DNA of 64,000 nt from Niveispirillum sp048066115 (GTDB taxonomy: Bacteria > Pseudomonadota > Alphaproteobacteria > Azospirillales > Azospirillaceae): contig NZ_JBLTYX010000002.1 of assembly GCF_048066115.1 (NCBI RefSeq), positions 248,001 to 312,000 of the forward strand, given 5' to 3'. This document shows positions 50,615 to 60,004 of this stretch, piece after piece. Within the stretch, counting starts at the first letter, position 1. Each line of letters starts with the position of its first letter. Both the position numbers and the translations under genes were made by a program. A model generated the notes under the pieces. That model did not search any database, was not told the origin of the DNA, and saw nothing but the letters and a program-made list of their open reading frames with translations.

Positions 50615-51877
50615 ATGGCCCCCACCCCGCATGCCGGCCGATTGCGGCGCTATACCGTCGCCATGATCATGGTCGTGGCCTTCCTTTCCTATGTGGACCG
50701 CCAGATCATCACCATCCTGATCCAGTCGATCAAAGCCGACCTGGGCCTCAGCGACACGCAGATCGGCATGCTGACCGGCGTGTTCTTCTCCTTCTTCTAC
50801 ATGGCGGCCGGCGTGCCGCTGGCCCGCATCTCCGACCGGGGCAATCGCCGCAGCCTGATCGCCGCCTGTGTGGGGTTCTGGAGTGCGATGACCATGTTCT
50901 GCGGCATGGTCGGCAGCTATGTGCAACTGGCCATCGGCCGCATGCTGGTGGCAACCGGCGAGGCCGGCAGCGCGCCCGCCAGCTATTCCATGCTGGCCGA
51001 CCTGTTCCCGCCGCAACAGCGCACCCGCGTCATCGCCCTGATGAGTTGCGGCAGCGCGTTCGGCATCGCGTTCGGCATCTATCTGGGCGGCACCTTGAAC
51101 GAAGTGCTGGGCTGGCGGGCCACCTTCCTGATCGTGGGGGCGCCCGGCATCCTAGTGGCGCTGCTATTCTGGCTGAGCGTGCCGGAACCGGCCCGGCCGG
51201 ACGCCGGTGGTGGCGCGGCACCGCCCCAGCCCCTGATCGCCAGCATGCTGTCCTTCCTGGGCCTTAAGACCTATCGCGCCCTGATATTCATCGCCATCCT
51301 GGCATCCATTTCCGCCTTCGCCATGCTGTCCTGGATGCCGGCCTTCCTGATCCGGGTGCATGGCATGTCCACGGCCGATGTCGGGCTGAAGATGGGTACC
51401 GCGTTGGCGCTGGGCCTGCTGCTGGGCAATCTCTGCTGCGGCACCATGGCCGACAAGCTGGGGGCGCGCGATCCGCGCTGGCTGATCTGGACCACGGGCA
51501 TCGGCTTGCTGGCCTGCGTGCCCACCGGGCTGCTGTCGCTGGGCTGGCCGGGAACGGATGGGGCCATCGGCTGGTATGGGCTGTTCACCTTCTTCCTGGG
51601 CTTCTGGGCGCCGCCGGTGATCAGCATCGTCATGGGCCTGGTCGTCCCCCGCTCCCGCGCACTGGCCGCCTCCACCATCCCCATCCTGCAAAGCGTGGGC
51701 GGGGCCTTGGGTCCGCTGGCTGTGGGGATGATGAGCGATGCGCTGGCGCCCGACCATGGGGTGGTGGCGCTGCGCTATGCGATGGCGGTGTCGCTGGTCG
51801 GGTGCTTGTTGGGCGGGATCGCAGCACTGCTGGGCGGACGGTTGCTGGTGAGGGAGTATCGGGTGCCCCCCTCCTGA
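50615..51877 (+). CDS. MFS transporter, spinster-like
   Basis: 420 residues from ATG 50615 (GGAAGGAAAC upstream). About twelve hydrophobic segments, with the MFS loop motif ARISDRGNRRSL between helices 2 and 3 and an SYVDRQIITILIQSIKADLGLSDTQIGMLTG start typical of the spinster-like group common in alphaproteobacterial catabolic clusters. It probably carries the substrate or an acidic intermediate across the inner membrane. Convergent with the next gene, only 4 bp apart. Confidence 0.9.
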   Translation: MAPTPHAGRLRRYTVAMIMVVAFLSYVDRQIITILIQSIKADLGLSDTQIGMLTGVFFSFFYMAAGVPLARISDRGNRRSLIAACVGFWSAMTMFCGMVGSYVQLAIGRMLVATGEAGSAPASYSMLADLFPPQQRTRVIALMSCGSAFGIAFGIYLGGTLNEVLGWRATFLIVGAPGILVALLFWLSVPEPARPDAGGGAAPPQPLIASMLSFLGLKTYRALIFIAILASISAFAMLSWMPAFLIRVHGMSTADVGLKMGTALALGLLLGNLCCGTMADKLGARDPRWLIWTTGIGLLACVPTGLLSLGWPGTDGAIGWYGLFTFFLGFWAPPVISIVMGLVVPRSRALAASTIPILQSVGGALGPLAVGMMSDALAPDHGVVALRYAMAVSLVGCLLGGIAALLGGRLLVREYRVPPS

Positions 51878-51881
51878 TCCC

Positions 51882-52994
51882 TCAGATCAGCGTATCCAGC
51901 GCCTCCTTGGTGAAGGGCTTCAGTTCCCCCAGCCGTCCCTCGCGCAGCTTGGCGGCCCATTCCGGATCGGCCAGCAGCGAGCGGCCGACCGCCACCAGGT
52001 CGAATTCCCCCGCCTCCAGCCGGGCCAGCAAGGGCGACAGGTCCGTCGACACCTCCGCCCGTTCCCCGACATCGGTGACCGACATCGGGCCCGACATGCC
52101 GACGCTGCCCACGGTGATGGTGGGTTTGTTCAGCAGTTGGCGTATCCAGCCGGCCAGGTTCATCGCCGATCCCGGGAATTCCGGTTCCCAATAGCGGCGC
52201 TGGGAACAATGGAAGATGTCCACCCCGGCATCGGCGATGGGCTGGAAGATGGCTTTCAGCAATTCCGGCGTATCGGCCAGCCTTGCCCCGTAATGCTGCT
52301 GCTTCCATTGCGAGATGCGCAGGATGACGGGGAAATCCGGCCCCACGGCGGCGCGCACCGCCGATACCACCTCCACCGCGAAGCGGGTGCGGGCCACCGC
52401 ATCACCGCCATATTCATCATCGCGGATGTTCAACCCGTCCCACAGGAAGGCGTCCAGGATATAGCCATGGGCGCCATGAATCTCGACCCCGTCGAACCCC
52501 AACGCGCGGGCATCGGCTGCCGCGCGGGCGAAGCTGTCCACGACCTCCGTGATCTCCCCCTTTGTCAGCGGTTCCGACGCCTGCTTTCCCCCCGGCCGGA
52601 ACAGGCCGGACGGGCTGGAATTGGGTAGATGGCGGTTGGGATAATCGTTGCTGGGGTGACGCATGGCGCCGACATGCCATATCTGCGGCACGATCTTCCC
52701 GCCCGCCTCATGCACCCCATCCACCACCCGCCGCCACCCCTCCAGCGCCGCCCCATGGAACGCCGGCACGCGGACGGAATAGGAGGAGGTTGGATGATCG
52801 ATCGTCGTCCCCTCCGTCACGATCAGGCCCACCCCGTTTTCCGCCCGGCGGCGGTAATAGGCGGCGACATCAGGACCAGGGAACTGGTCTGGCGATTTCC
52901 AGCGCGTCATCGGCGCCATGACGATCCGGTTGGCCAGATGCAGCCCGCCCAGGTCGAACGGCCGGAACAAGGCGTCGTAAGTCGTCATCATCAT
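51882..52994 (-). CDS. Old yellow enzyme-family ene-reductase
   Basis: 370 residues (start may be any of three consecutive Met codons, 52994-52988). FMN TIM barrel: NRIVMAPMTRWKSPDQ, EIHGAHGYILDAFLWDGLNIRDDEYGG with the paired-His motif of this family (H-G-A-H-G-Y), and VGRSLLADPEWAAKLREG. These enzymes reduce C=C bonds conjugated to a carbonyl with NADPH, e.g. enones of terpenoids or steroids, which fits a step before Baeyer-Villiger oxidation. Leftward, possibly expressed from the 58-bp gap after the CoA ligase gene or with it. Confidence 0.92.
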   Translation of the reverse strand: MMMTTYDALFRPFDLGGLHLANRIVMAPMTRWKSPDQFPGPDVAAYYRRRAENGVGLIVTEGTTIDHPTSSYSVRVPAFHGAALEGWRRVVDGVHEAGGKIVPQIWHVGAMRHPSNDYPNRHLPNSSPSGLFRPGGKQASEPLTKGEITEVVDSFARAAADARALGFDGVEIHGAHGYILDAFLWDGLNIRDDEYGGDAVARTRFAVEVVSAVRAAVGPDFPVILRISQWKQQHYGARLADTPELLKAIFQPIADAGVDIFHCSQRRYWEPEFPGSAMNLAGWIRQLLNKPTITVGSVGMSGPMSVTDVGERAEVSTDLSPLLARLEAGEFDLVAVGRSLLADPEWAAKLREGRLGELKPFTKEALDTLI

Positions 52995-53052
52995 CCCACT
53001 GTCAATTGGAAAACATGTTCACCAGCAGACCATGGAACCGGCACCACCGCCC

Positions 53053-54693
53053 CTATCGGACGGCAGAGGGACGGTAGCGTTCCGGCAGCCATTCGCGCAG
53101 GCGGAATTTCTGCACCTTGGTCGACGACATCGGCCATTCGCTGACGAACACCACATCGCGCGGAATCTTCCACCGTGCCAGTTCGCCCTGGCACATGGCG
53201 CACAGCGCCTCGGCGGTCACGGTGCCGCCCGGCACCCGTTCTACAAAGGCCACCGGCACCTCGCCCATCTTCACGTCTGGTGCACCGATCACCTGCACCA
53301 TCTTCACCTCCGGGTGCCGGGTCAGGAAAAATTCGATCTCGGTGGCGGCGACATTCTCCCCACCGACCTTCAGCATGTCCTTCAACCGCCCGGCATAATG
53401 CAGCCAGCCATCTTCATCGATGCGGCCGCGATCGCCGGTACGCACCCAGCCGCCGGGCAGGATGGTGGCGGCCGTAGCGTCGGGATCGCGGTAATAATGC
53501 AGAAAGGCCCCGCCACCGCGGAACTGGATCTCCCCCACCGCATCCGGTGGGCAGACCGCACCGGTTTCCGGGTCGGCGATGCGCACCTGCGTATGGGCAG
53601 GCGGCTTGCCGCTGGTGATGGCGCGCAGATCGCGGGGGGTGTCGGCGGGGGTAAAGGTGACGATGCCCGCCCCCTCCGTCATGCCGAACAGGTTCAGCAG
53701 CACGGCCCCCGGCGGCAGCAGGTTCTGCACCGTCTGCTGCGTGGCCGGCGGCCCGACATTCAGCATCGACCGCACGAAGCCGAAGGTGTCCGGCGAATAG
53801 GTCGGGTGCTGCAGCACCGTCAGCGACATTTGCGGAAAGCCGGAATAGAGGTGGGTGACACGGTGCCGGCGGATCAGCGCTACCGCCGCCTCCGGTTCGA
53901 AATGCGGCTGGGTCATGAAGGCGGCACCGCGCGACAGCACGGCCGTCATCGGCCCCACCCCGCCGGTGTGGAAGAACGGCATCGGCATCCATACCCGGTC
54001 TTCCGCCGTCAAATCCACCACGTCGGCGAACGTGTACCAGCTGCGCTGGATGCCGGCATGCGACAGGGCGCAGCCCTTGGGGGCGGATGTGGTGCCCGAC
54101 GTATAGATGATGACCGCCGCATCTTCCGTTCCCACGCCCCGCCACGCCGCCTCCAAAGCCGCGTCGCTTACGCCGGCCCCGGCAGCGACCAGATCGGTCT
54201 CCGACAGGTATCCCGCTTCCCGCCGCCTTCCCATCAACACCGCATGGCGCAGGTCGGGCGCACCCTCATCGCCACCCGCTGTCAGGCCCGGCAGGGTGTG
54301 GCGCAGCAGGTCGACGAAATCCACGTGATCATTGATGGCATCGGTGGTCAGCAGCAGTCCGGCCTGGCAATGGGCGATGGCATAGGCCAGTTCCTGGCGC
54401 TTGTAACGCGCGTTCAGCGCCACTACCACCGCCCCGGCATAGAGTGCCCCGAAGAAGGCGGGCAGCCAATCGGCGCAATTGGGCATCAAGGTCGCCACAT
54501 GCGCGCCGGGCCGGATGCCCAGCGCGACCAGGCCCTTGGCCATGGCCCGCGCCCGCCGGTCCAGGGTGCCATAGGTGACCTCGCCATCCGGGAAGATGGC
54601 GAAGACCGCGTCCGGCGCCGCCGCCGCCCGGGCCGCGAACAGGCCTGCAATTGTCACCTCCCCTGCTTGCGGGCGATTGTTCCCTGGTGTCAT
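53053..54693 (-). CDS. AMP-forming acyl-CoA synthetase
   Basis: 546 residues from ATG 54693 (AAGGACC upstream). ANL-superfamily motifs: P-loop IIYTSGTTSAPKG, LFGMTEGAG, GWVRTGDRGRIDEDGWLHYAGRLKDMLKVGGENV, and the C-terminal catalytic Lys in SSTKVQKFRL. It activates a carboxylic acid to its CoA thioester through an acyl-adenylate. Together with the ADP-forming synthetase it gives the island two activation routes, perhaps for parent acid and ring-opened acid. Operator-like site 5 lies 59 bp upstream. Confidence 0.93.
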   Translation of the reverse strand: MTPGNNRPQAGEVTIAGLFAARAAAAPDAVFAIFPDGEVTYGTLDRRARAMAKGLVALGIRPGAHVATLMPNCADWLPAFFGALYAGAVVVALNARYKRQELAYAIAHCQAGLLLTTDAINDHVDFVDLLRHTLPGLTAGGDEGAPDLRHAVLMGRRREAGYLSETDLVAAGAGVSDAALEAAWRGVGTEDAAVIIYTSGTTSAPKGCALSHAGIQRSWYTFADVVDLTAEDRVWMPMPFFHTGGVGPMTAVLSRGAAFMTQPHFEPEAAVALIRRHRVTHLYSGFPQMSLTVLQHPTYSPDTFGFVRSMLNVGPPATQQTVQNLLPPGAVLLNLFGMTEGAGIVTFTPADTPRDLRAITSGKPPAHTQVRIADPETGAVCPPDAVGEIQFRGGGAFLHYYRDPDATAATILPGGWVRTGDRGRIDEDGWLHYAGRLKDMLKVGGENVAATEIEFFLTRHPEVKMVQVIGAPDVKMGEVPVAFVERVPGGTVTAEALCAMCQGELARWKIPRDVVFVSEWPMSSTKVQKFRLREWLPERYRPSAVR

Positions 54694-54751
54694 TCTACGG
54701 TCCTTCCCTGGCGCTCCTTCCGCCTTGGTACCGGGCCCCGGCACTGTCGAC

Positions 54752-54769
54752 ACCCATCCAAGGTTAGGT
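54752..54769. promoter_or_regulatory. Operator-like palindrome, site 5
   Basis: ACCCATCC-AA-GGTTAGGT, one change per half from the consensus ACCTATCC-NN-GGATAGGT, extended by an outer C/G pair. It sits between the CoA ligase (start 54693) and the divergent SnoaL-like gene (start 54825), 59 and 56 bp from them, the same geometry as site 2. Confidence 0.6.
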
Positions 54770-54824
54770 GACGCGGGCATATTTGCGGCCTAGACCAGCA
54801 TGCCCAGCCATGGAAGAGCCGACA

Positions 54825-55610
54825 ATGGACGCGAACCTGACCCTGATCCGCCGCTATGTGACCGACTTCGTGAACCGGCACGATTTCTCCGTGATCACGC
54901 AGATCATGGCGGCGGATTACACGCTGGACACAGGCGGCCTGCTCATCGCGGGTCGGGACGACGCCTACCGGTCGGCAGTGGCACGGCAGCTCCAGCAATT
55001 CCCCGGTCTGGTCTTCACCCCGCATGAGGTGATGCATGCCGGCGACCATATCGCCCTTCGCTTCACCGAACATGGCGCCTCGTACAGGCATGGCGGACAG
55101 CCCGCCGCCTGGGAAAGCATCGGCATCTACAGGCTGCGTGACGGCAGGATGGCCGGGTGCGCCATCGAACAGGATTATTTCTCAAGGCGGCGGCAATTGG
55201 AGGAAGGCCAACCCATGCCGGTGGACCATGCGGCCATCGCTCCCTGGGACAGCACCCACGAGCCGCCCAGCCCCACAGCCGAAGCCCTGGCCCGGGATTG
55301 GCTGGCCTCGGGCAGGTGGACGGATCAGCCCGGCGTGGAGATCGATGACCAGCGCGCCACGGGCCGCTGCGACAGGATCATCGCCCAGTCATCGATCGAC
55401 ATCACCACGCTGGTCTCCGCCGGAAACCGCGTCGCTTTCCATGCCGTGCAGCGTGGGGAACTGGCGATGGATTTCAGCGATGGCAAGGTGGGAATACCCG
55501 CCTGGATGCACTGCGCGGGCATCATCACCCTCCAGGACGGCACCGTCAAAGCCGGACATGTCCTGCGGGACAGGTGGGGTTTGTGGCGTCGTCTGGCGCG
55601 ACAAAAGTGA
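54825..55610 (+). CDS. Tandem SnoaL/NTF2-like protein
   Basis: 261 residues from ATG 54825. Two cone-fold domains are apparent. Residues 1-120 (LIRRYVTDFVNRHDFSVITQIMAADYTLDTG...ESIGIYRLRDGRMAGCAIEQDYF) are SnoaL-like. Residues 150-261 (LARDWLASGRWTDQPGVEIDDQ...GIITLQDGTVKAGHVLRDRWGL) repeat the same pattern of helix, sheet and I-x-x-L-x-D-G-x-x-x. Members include steroid delta-isomerases, cyclases and limonene-epoxide hydrolase-like enzymes, but many are uncharacterised. Shared control with the CoA ligase through site 5 suggests it belongs to the pathway. Confidence 0.7.
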   Translation: MDANLTLIRRYVTDFVNRHDFSVITQIMAADYTLDTGGLLIAGRDDAYRSAVARQLQQFPGLVFTPHEVMHAGDHIALRFTEHGASYRHGGQPAAWESIGIYRLRDGRMAGCAIEQDYFSRRRQLEEGQPMPVDHAAIAPWDSTHEPPSPTAEALARDWLASGRWTDQPGVEIDDQRATGRCDRIIAQSSIDITTLVSAGNRVAFHAVQRGELAMDFSDGKVGIPAWMHCAGIITLQDGTVKAGHVLRDRWGLWRRLARQK

Positions 55611-55646
55611 TTGGACAGAAGCCACCGCGGTCCGGAAACCGGATGT

Positions 55647-58022
55647 TCAGCCGCCGATCACAAAACCGACAGGCAGATCGCTGCTGTTCCAGCCGACCAG
55701 CACATGCTGCACACCCGGCGCGATACACCAACCATCCTGCCAATGCTGGAAGGCTCGGGGTCCGATATCCAGGGTGAAGGCGGCACGCCCGCCCGCTGGT
55801 ATGGACAGGCTGGTGAAGGCCCGCAGGTGGCGGATACCATCGGGGCCGGCGACATAGGCCTGCGGCACGGCCTTGCCGGTGCGGTCGGACAGGTTGTGGA
55901 TGCTGCCTGAAAGGGTGACGCCGGTCGCCACATCTCCCGCCAGTGTCACATCGGCCAGTTCCAGCCTTGCATAGCCGAAGCCGGAACCGAAAGCGTGCAA
56001 TGGAGTGGTCGCCGCCGCCTGCATGCCCTTGTAGCCGATCATATGGCCTTCCCGGTAAGGGACATCGCCATTCAGTTCCGGCTTCAGATCGAAGGTCGGA
56101 TAGTCGGCATCGTGGGCGGCTATGGACACGGGCAGGCGACCGCCCGGCTCTCGCTCCCCGACCAGCACATCGGCCAGCGCCGGGCCATATTGCTCCCCCG
56201 GATACCAGGTGACCATCAAGCCCTTGACCTTGTCCTGCCAGGACAGGTCGAAGGCATGGGCGACGTTGCAGATGGCAACGATATTGGTGTTCACATGCCG
56301 CACACGGGCGATCAGGTCGATCTGGGCGGCCGGCAAATCCGTCCCCTTGCGGTCCTTGCTCTCCACCCCGGCATCCGCCGTCTCACCCAGCATCAGCAGC
56401 ACAAGATCGGCCTTGGCAGCGGCGGCAACCGCGCGCTCCAACATGGCTTCCGGCAGGTCCGGCCCCCGGACCCCGTACCACAGACCATGGGCACGGGCGG
56501 GGGTATAAGCCAGCTCAAAACACAGCAGCACGGGGGTACCCGCCATCAGGTCCAGCATGATCGACTGGCTGTCCCCACCCTTCAGGATGCCCATCAGGTC
56601 CGACGGTGCCACCGGCCCACCGCCCTTGAACACCTCAACGCCATCAGCGGATATGCGCACTTCGCCGGTGCCGCCGACATGCAGGCGATGGGGGCCGGAA
56701 CGCTCCGGGCTGAACCAGCCGCTGGCCCGGATGCGCCCGGCCTGCTTCAGCGCGTCGGTGCCGGGCAGGCCCACGAACCAGGTCAGCGAATTGGTGTCGC
56801 GCGTCTCGGCGAAGACCGGCTCACCACCTTCCCCATGACCTTCGAACCATTCCATGGTCATGCCGCGCACGGCCCCGTCGCCCAGGTCACGGGCCGGCGT
56901 GGCGGACAAGGGCGGCAGGCGGTATTCCGGCTCCACGCCCTCCTCGTAGGTCACCTCGCAGACCGCCCCGAACCGGTCACGGATAGCCTGCAAAGGCGTC
57001 ACGAAATCCGGCCGCACGGCGATCTTGGCAAAGGTGCCGCCCTGCAGGCAAGGGGTGGCGGCATTGGGGCCAATCACGGCGATGCGCCGTACCCGTTTGG
57101 GCGCGATGGGCAGGACATCGCATTCATTCTTCAAGAGCACGAAGCTGGCCGCCGCCGCATCCCTTAGTGTTGCATCCACATCCGCAACAGGTTCCCGGCG
57201 GGGCAGACTGTCGATGATATGGACAGCCTTGGCCACCCGGGCGGTGGCATCGGCCAGCCGTTCCACCGGCACAGCACCCTCGGCCACCGCCGCCGCAAAC
57301 TTGGTGCCCAGCACCCGGTCCGGCCCTGGCATGTCCAGATCCAGCCCTGCCTGGGCGGAGCGCAGCGTGTCACGCCCGCCGAACCAGTCCGACACGATGA
57401 AGCCGGGGAAGGCCCAGTCGCCCTTGACGATATCGGTCAGCAACGGGCGGTTCTCGACGCAATAATCGCCATTCAGGCGGTTATAGGCGGCCAGCATGCC
57501 CACGCAGCCTGCCGCCGCCGCCATTTCGAACGGCAGCAGGTAGCATTCCCGCAGCGCCCGGTCGCTGGCCACGGCATTCATGCTGTCGCGGTCGGTCTCG
57601 CTGTCATTGCAGACCAGATGCTTGGCGACCGACCCCACGCCCTGGCCCTGCAATCCCGCGACCCAGGCCGCCCCCAGGCTGCCCGCCAGATACGGGTCCT
57701 CCCCGAACAGTTCGAACCCCCGGCCGCAGAGCGGGCTGCGCTGCAGGTTCAGGTTGGGGGCCAAAACGGCATCCACACCCAACCGCCGTGCCTCCATGCC
57801 CACGATGGCGCCGACCTGCGTCACCAGACCGGCATCCCAGGTGGCACCCAGCGCCGTGCCACAGGGCGTCAGCACCGCCACGTCGCGTTCATCGACCCGG
57901 CCCGACGCGATGCCCATGGGGCCATCGGCCATCTTGATGGACCGGATGCCCGGCAGCTCGGCGGTCGACCACATGTCGCGGCCGCTGGTCAGCGGGGCAA
58001 GGGCGAGGATGTCGGTAGACAT
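55647..58022 (-). CDS. Glycoside hydrolase family 3 beta-glycosidase with PA14 insert
   Basis: 791 residues, no signal peptide, so cytoplasmic. The N-terminal barrel has KHLVCNDSETDRDSMNA and the nucleophile Asp in GFIVSDWFGG (about residue 215). The alpha/beta sandwich domain is split by a PA14-like insert (ASGWFSPERSGPHRLHVGGTGEVRISADGVEVF, about 410-520). The C-terminal fibronectin-III-like domain ends near IAPGVQHVLVGWNSSDLPVGF. It removes terminal beta-linked sugars, such as glucose or xylose, from small glycosides. With the sugar carriers nearby it may deglycosylate a plant glycoside whose aglycone enters the island. Confidence 0.93.
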   Translation of the reverse strand: MSTDILALAPLTSGRDMWSTAELPGIRSIKMADGPMGIASGRVDERDVAVLTPCGTALGATWDAGLVTQVGAIVGMEARRLGVDAVLAPNLNLQRSPLCGRGFELFGEDPYLAGSLGAAWVAGLQGQGVGSVAKHLVCNDSETDRDSMNAVASDRALRECYLLPFEMAAAAGCVGMLAAYNRLNGDYCVENRPLLTDIVKGDWAFPGFIVSDWFGGRDTLRSAQAGLDLDMPGPDRVLGTKFAAAVAEGAVPVERLADATARVAKAVHIIDSLPRREPVADVDATLRDAAAASFVLLKNECDVLPIAPKRVRRIAVIGPNAATPCLQGGTFAKIAVRPDFVTPLQAIRDRFGAVCEVTYEEGVEPEYRLPPLSATPARDLGDGAVRGMTMEWFEGHGEGGEPVFAETRDTNSLTWFVGLPGTDALKQAGRIRASGWFSPERSGPHRLHVGGTGEVRISADGVEVFKGGGPVAPSDLMGILKGGDSQSIMLDLMAGTPVLLCFELAYTPARAHGLWYGVRGPDLPEAMLERAVAAAAKADLVLLMLGETADAGVESKDRKGTDLPAAQIDLIARVRHVNTNIVAICNVAHAFDLSWQDKVKGLMVTWYPGEQYGPALADVLVGEREPGGRLPVSIAAHDADYPTFDLKPELNGDVPYREGHMIGYKGMQAAATTPLHAFGSGFGYARLELADVTLAGDVATGVTLSGSIHNLSDRTGKAVPQAYVAGPDGIRHLRAFTSLSIPAGGRAAFTLDIGPRAFQHWQDGWCIAPGVQHVLVGWNSSDLPVGFVIGG

Positions 58023-58055
58023 GGGACTTCTTCCCTGGAGTTTGTTGTTGTGTTC

Positions 58056-58616
58056 TTAACGCCGTGCCAGCGCCATCACCTGTGCGGCCTGGGCCTTCAC
58101 CTGGGTGGCGATCTCCGGATCGATCAGGTTGCCATCGGCATCGAACGGCTTCTGGACAATGGTGTTGACGGCGATGCCCAGCGGCGTGGGCCAGCCGCGC
58201 ATGGCGTGGGTGATGCCGCGCAGCGCGGTCAGCGTCACGCCACCCGCCTGCCAGCCCGCCGCCGTCACCACCAGCCCCACGGCGCGGCCATCGAAATAGA
58301 CACGGGCGTCGGCGCGCAGGTCTTCCAGCAGGTCAATGGCGTTCTTCACCAGGCCCGACACCCCGCCATGATAGCCGGGGGAGCCGATGACGATGCCATC
58401 GGCCTTGCGGATCGCCTCGACGAATTCCACCTGTTCGGGCGTGCGTTCCGGGTTTTCGGGCGTGAAGTGCGGCAGACAAGCCAGGGCCGCCCCGCCGAAC
58501 AGGCGGGTTTCAGCCCCAAGCTCCGCCGTGGCGGCCAGAACGGCGGCCACCATCTTCTCCCCCGAAGAGCCCGGCCGCGTCGTGCCACCGAACCCGACGA
58601 TCAGCGGCCGGCTCAC
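58056..58616 (-). CDS. NAD(P)H-dependent FMN reductase
   Basis: 186 residues; GTG 58616 overlaps the stop of the monooxygenase gene (GTGA). Flavodoxin-like fold: phosphate loop GGTTRPGSSGEKMVAAV, GSPGYHGGVSGLVKNAIDLLEDL as flavin-ring loop, and FDGRAVGLVVTAAGWQAGG. It probably supplies FMNH2 to the coupled luciferase-like enzyme, the usual two-component arrangement. Confidence 0.88.
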   Translation of the reverse strand: MSRPLIVGFGGTTRPGSSGEKMVAAVLAATAELGAETRLFGGAALACLPHFTPENPERTPEQVEFVEAIRKADGIVIGSPGYHGGVSGLVKNAIDLLEDLRADARVYFDGRAVGLVVTAAGWQAGGVTLTALRGITHAMRGWPTPLGIAVNTIVQKPFDADGNLIDPEIATQVKAQAAQVMALARR

Positions 58617-59734
58617 GCTGCACCGCCCTTCAGCGCCGGGATGACGTGGCGGGCCATCAGATCCATGGTCTGGTTGGCATAGGCCTCGCGCTTCTCGGTC
58701 AGCGGACCGGTCAGCAAGCCGCACAGGATGTTGCCGATACCCAGCTCCTGATAGGGCTTCAGATGTTCGATCACCGTTTCGGGGCTACCATAGAGGCACC
58801 AGGTGCCGATCCAGTCCTCGGTCAGGGCGTGGTGGTTCTTGTCGGTCTTCTTGTTGGCTTCGGTCTGTTCCGCCTTGGCGTTGAAGGCGGCCTCACGATC
58901 CACGGCGGCCTGATAGTCGGTCAGGATATCCTCAAGCTCCTTGCGGGCTTGTTCATCCGTCTCGGCGATATGGACGCACTGATAGGTGTGGGTGGACCAG
59001 GAGAGGGCATCGGCCACCACTTTCGGGGCATGGCCGGCGGCCAGCAGCATGTCGCGGTAGATGGTGAAGTATTTGCGCACATGCAGCATCGGTTCCGTCC
59101 CGCCGATCTTGGGCGGGGTGAAGGCCGGGATGAAGGCCGGCCAGCCATTCTCGGCTGCCCGGCGCGCACTGGTCTCCTTCATCGCCACCGGCATCAGCTT
59201 GGCATGGCCCGGCGTATAGGCGATGGGGGCGATGCGCTGCACCACCTCCCCCTTATAGTGACCGGTCTCGAATACCACCGGTTCGTCATGCGCCTGCTTG
59301 GCCCAGAGCTGTTCGGCGATGGCCAGGTTCTCGTCGGCGATGCGGGTGGCATCCTTGTAGTTGACGCCGAAGCCGATCATTTCTTCCGGCGTCGTGCCGC
59401 TGCCGATGCCGACCAGAACACGACCTTCAGTCAACTGGTCCAGGATGTTGATGCGCTCCACGAACCGCACCGGGTTGTGCAGCGGCACCGTGGTGACGGA
59501 GAAGCCGAAATGCATCCGCTTCACCTTCGCCGCCAGGTATGAGGCGAACATGAACGGATCCGACGCCATGGGCATATAGCCGGTGAAATGATGGTCGGGC
59601 AGGAACACGGCATCGAAACCGGCGGCCTCGGCCCGCTCGGTATGCGCGATCATGCGCAGCATGACGTCACGGTCCTGCTCCGGCCCCATGGAGCGGGCGT
59701 TCAGAAAGGTCGAGAAGCGCAAGGTTTCCTCCAT
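58613..59734 (-). CDS. Luciferase-like (LLM class) flavin-dependent monooxygenase
   Basis: 373 residues. TIM-barrel LLM landmarks: AEAAGFDAVFLPDHHF, VTTVPLHNPVRFVERINILDQLTEGRVLVGIGSGTTPEEMIGFGV and YGSPETVIEHLKPYQELGIGNILCGL. Reduced-flavin-dependent members include type II Baeyer-Villiger enzymes (diketocamphane monooxygenases) and alkane, sulphonate and nitrilotriacetate oxygenases. The coupled FMN reductase gene supports a two-component oxygenase. In this setting it may be a second ketone-oxidising enzyme. Its promoter region holds two copies of an AGAAT-N4-ATTCT palindrome. Confidence 0.9.
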   Translation of the reverse strand: MEETLRFSTFLNARSMGPEQDRDVMLRMIAHTERAEAAGFDAVFLPDHHFTGYMPMASDPFMFASYLAAKVKRMHFGFSVTTVPLHNPVRFVERINILDQLTEGRVLVGIGSGTTPEEMIGFGVNYKDATRIADENLAIAEQLWAKQAHDEPVVFETGHYKGEVVQRIAPIAYTPGHAKLMPVAMKETSARRAAENGWPAFIPAFTPPKIGGTEPMLHVRKYFTIYRDMLLAAGHAPKVVADALSWSTHTYQCVHIAETDEQARKELEDILTDYQAAVDREAAFNAKAEQTEANKKTDKNHHALTEDWIGTWCLYGSPETVIEHLKPYQELGIGNILCGLLTGPLTEKREAYANQTMDLMARHVIPALKGGAA

Positions 59735-59802
59735 TGGCCGCCCTGGTCCGTCCCCGTCACCGGCGCATCATCGCCCGTCGACACTCGGCCATGGCTTTCG
59801 AA

Positions 59803-59819
59803 TTAGAATTGCTATTCTG
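59803..59819. promoter_or_regulatory. AGAAT-N4-ATTCT operator, copy 1
   Basis: TTAGAAT-TGCT-ATTCTG lies about 70 bp upstream of the luciferase-like monooxygenase gene. A second copy with the same outer sequence and another spacer lies at 59954-59970. The two bracket the 270-bp divergent gap. Confidence 0.55.
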
Positions 59820-59953
59820 AATAGCTAGCGGAGCAATCGGCCCGGTGTCAACCGAAACCGATGGGTGGGCGATGTATTTCCAAACCGCATGATATGGTCG
59901 ACAGAGAGCCGCTTTCCCGCATTGACAAAACCATTCGCCCACCCGCATCATTA

Positions 59954-59970
59954 TTAGAATAAGAATTCTG
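59954..59970. promoter_or_regulatory. AGAAT-N4-ATTCT operator, copy 2
   Basis: TTAGAAT-AAGA-ATTCTG lies about 35 bp before the MFS start codon at 60005, near the expected promoter. A perfect GGTGCC-GT-GGCACC palindrome follows at 59975-59988. Conserved arms with different spacers in both copies suggest a dimeric regulator of the MarR, TetR or GntR kind, whose gene is not in the window. Confidence 0.55.
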
Positions 59971-60004
59971 TTATGGTGCCGTGGCACCTTTGGGGAGGAC
60001 ATCC

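Noticed and set aside
53053..53066. CCCTATCGGACGG near the ligase 3' end as a sixth operator
   Set aside because: Left half has a mismatch, right half does not match, and it overlaps coding sequence.
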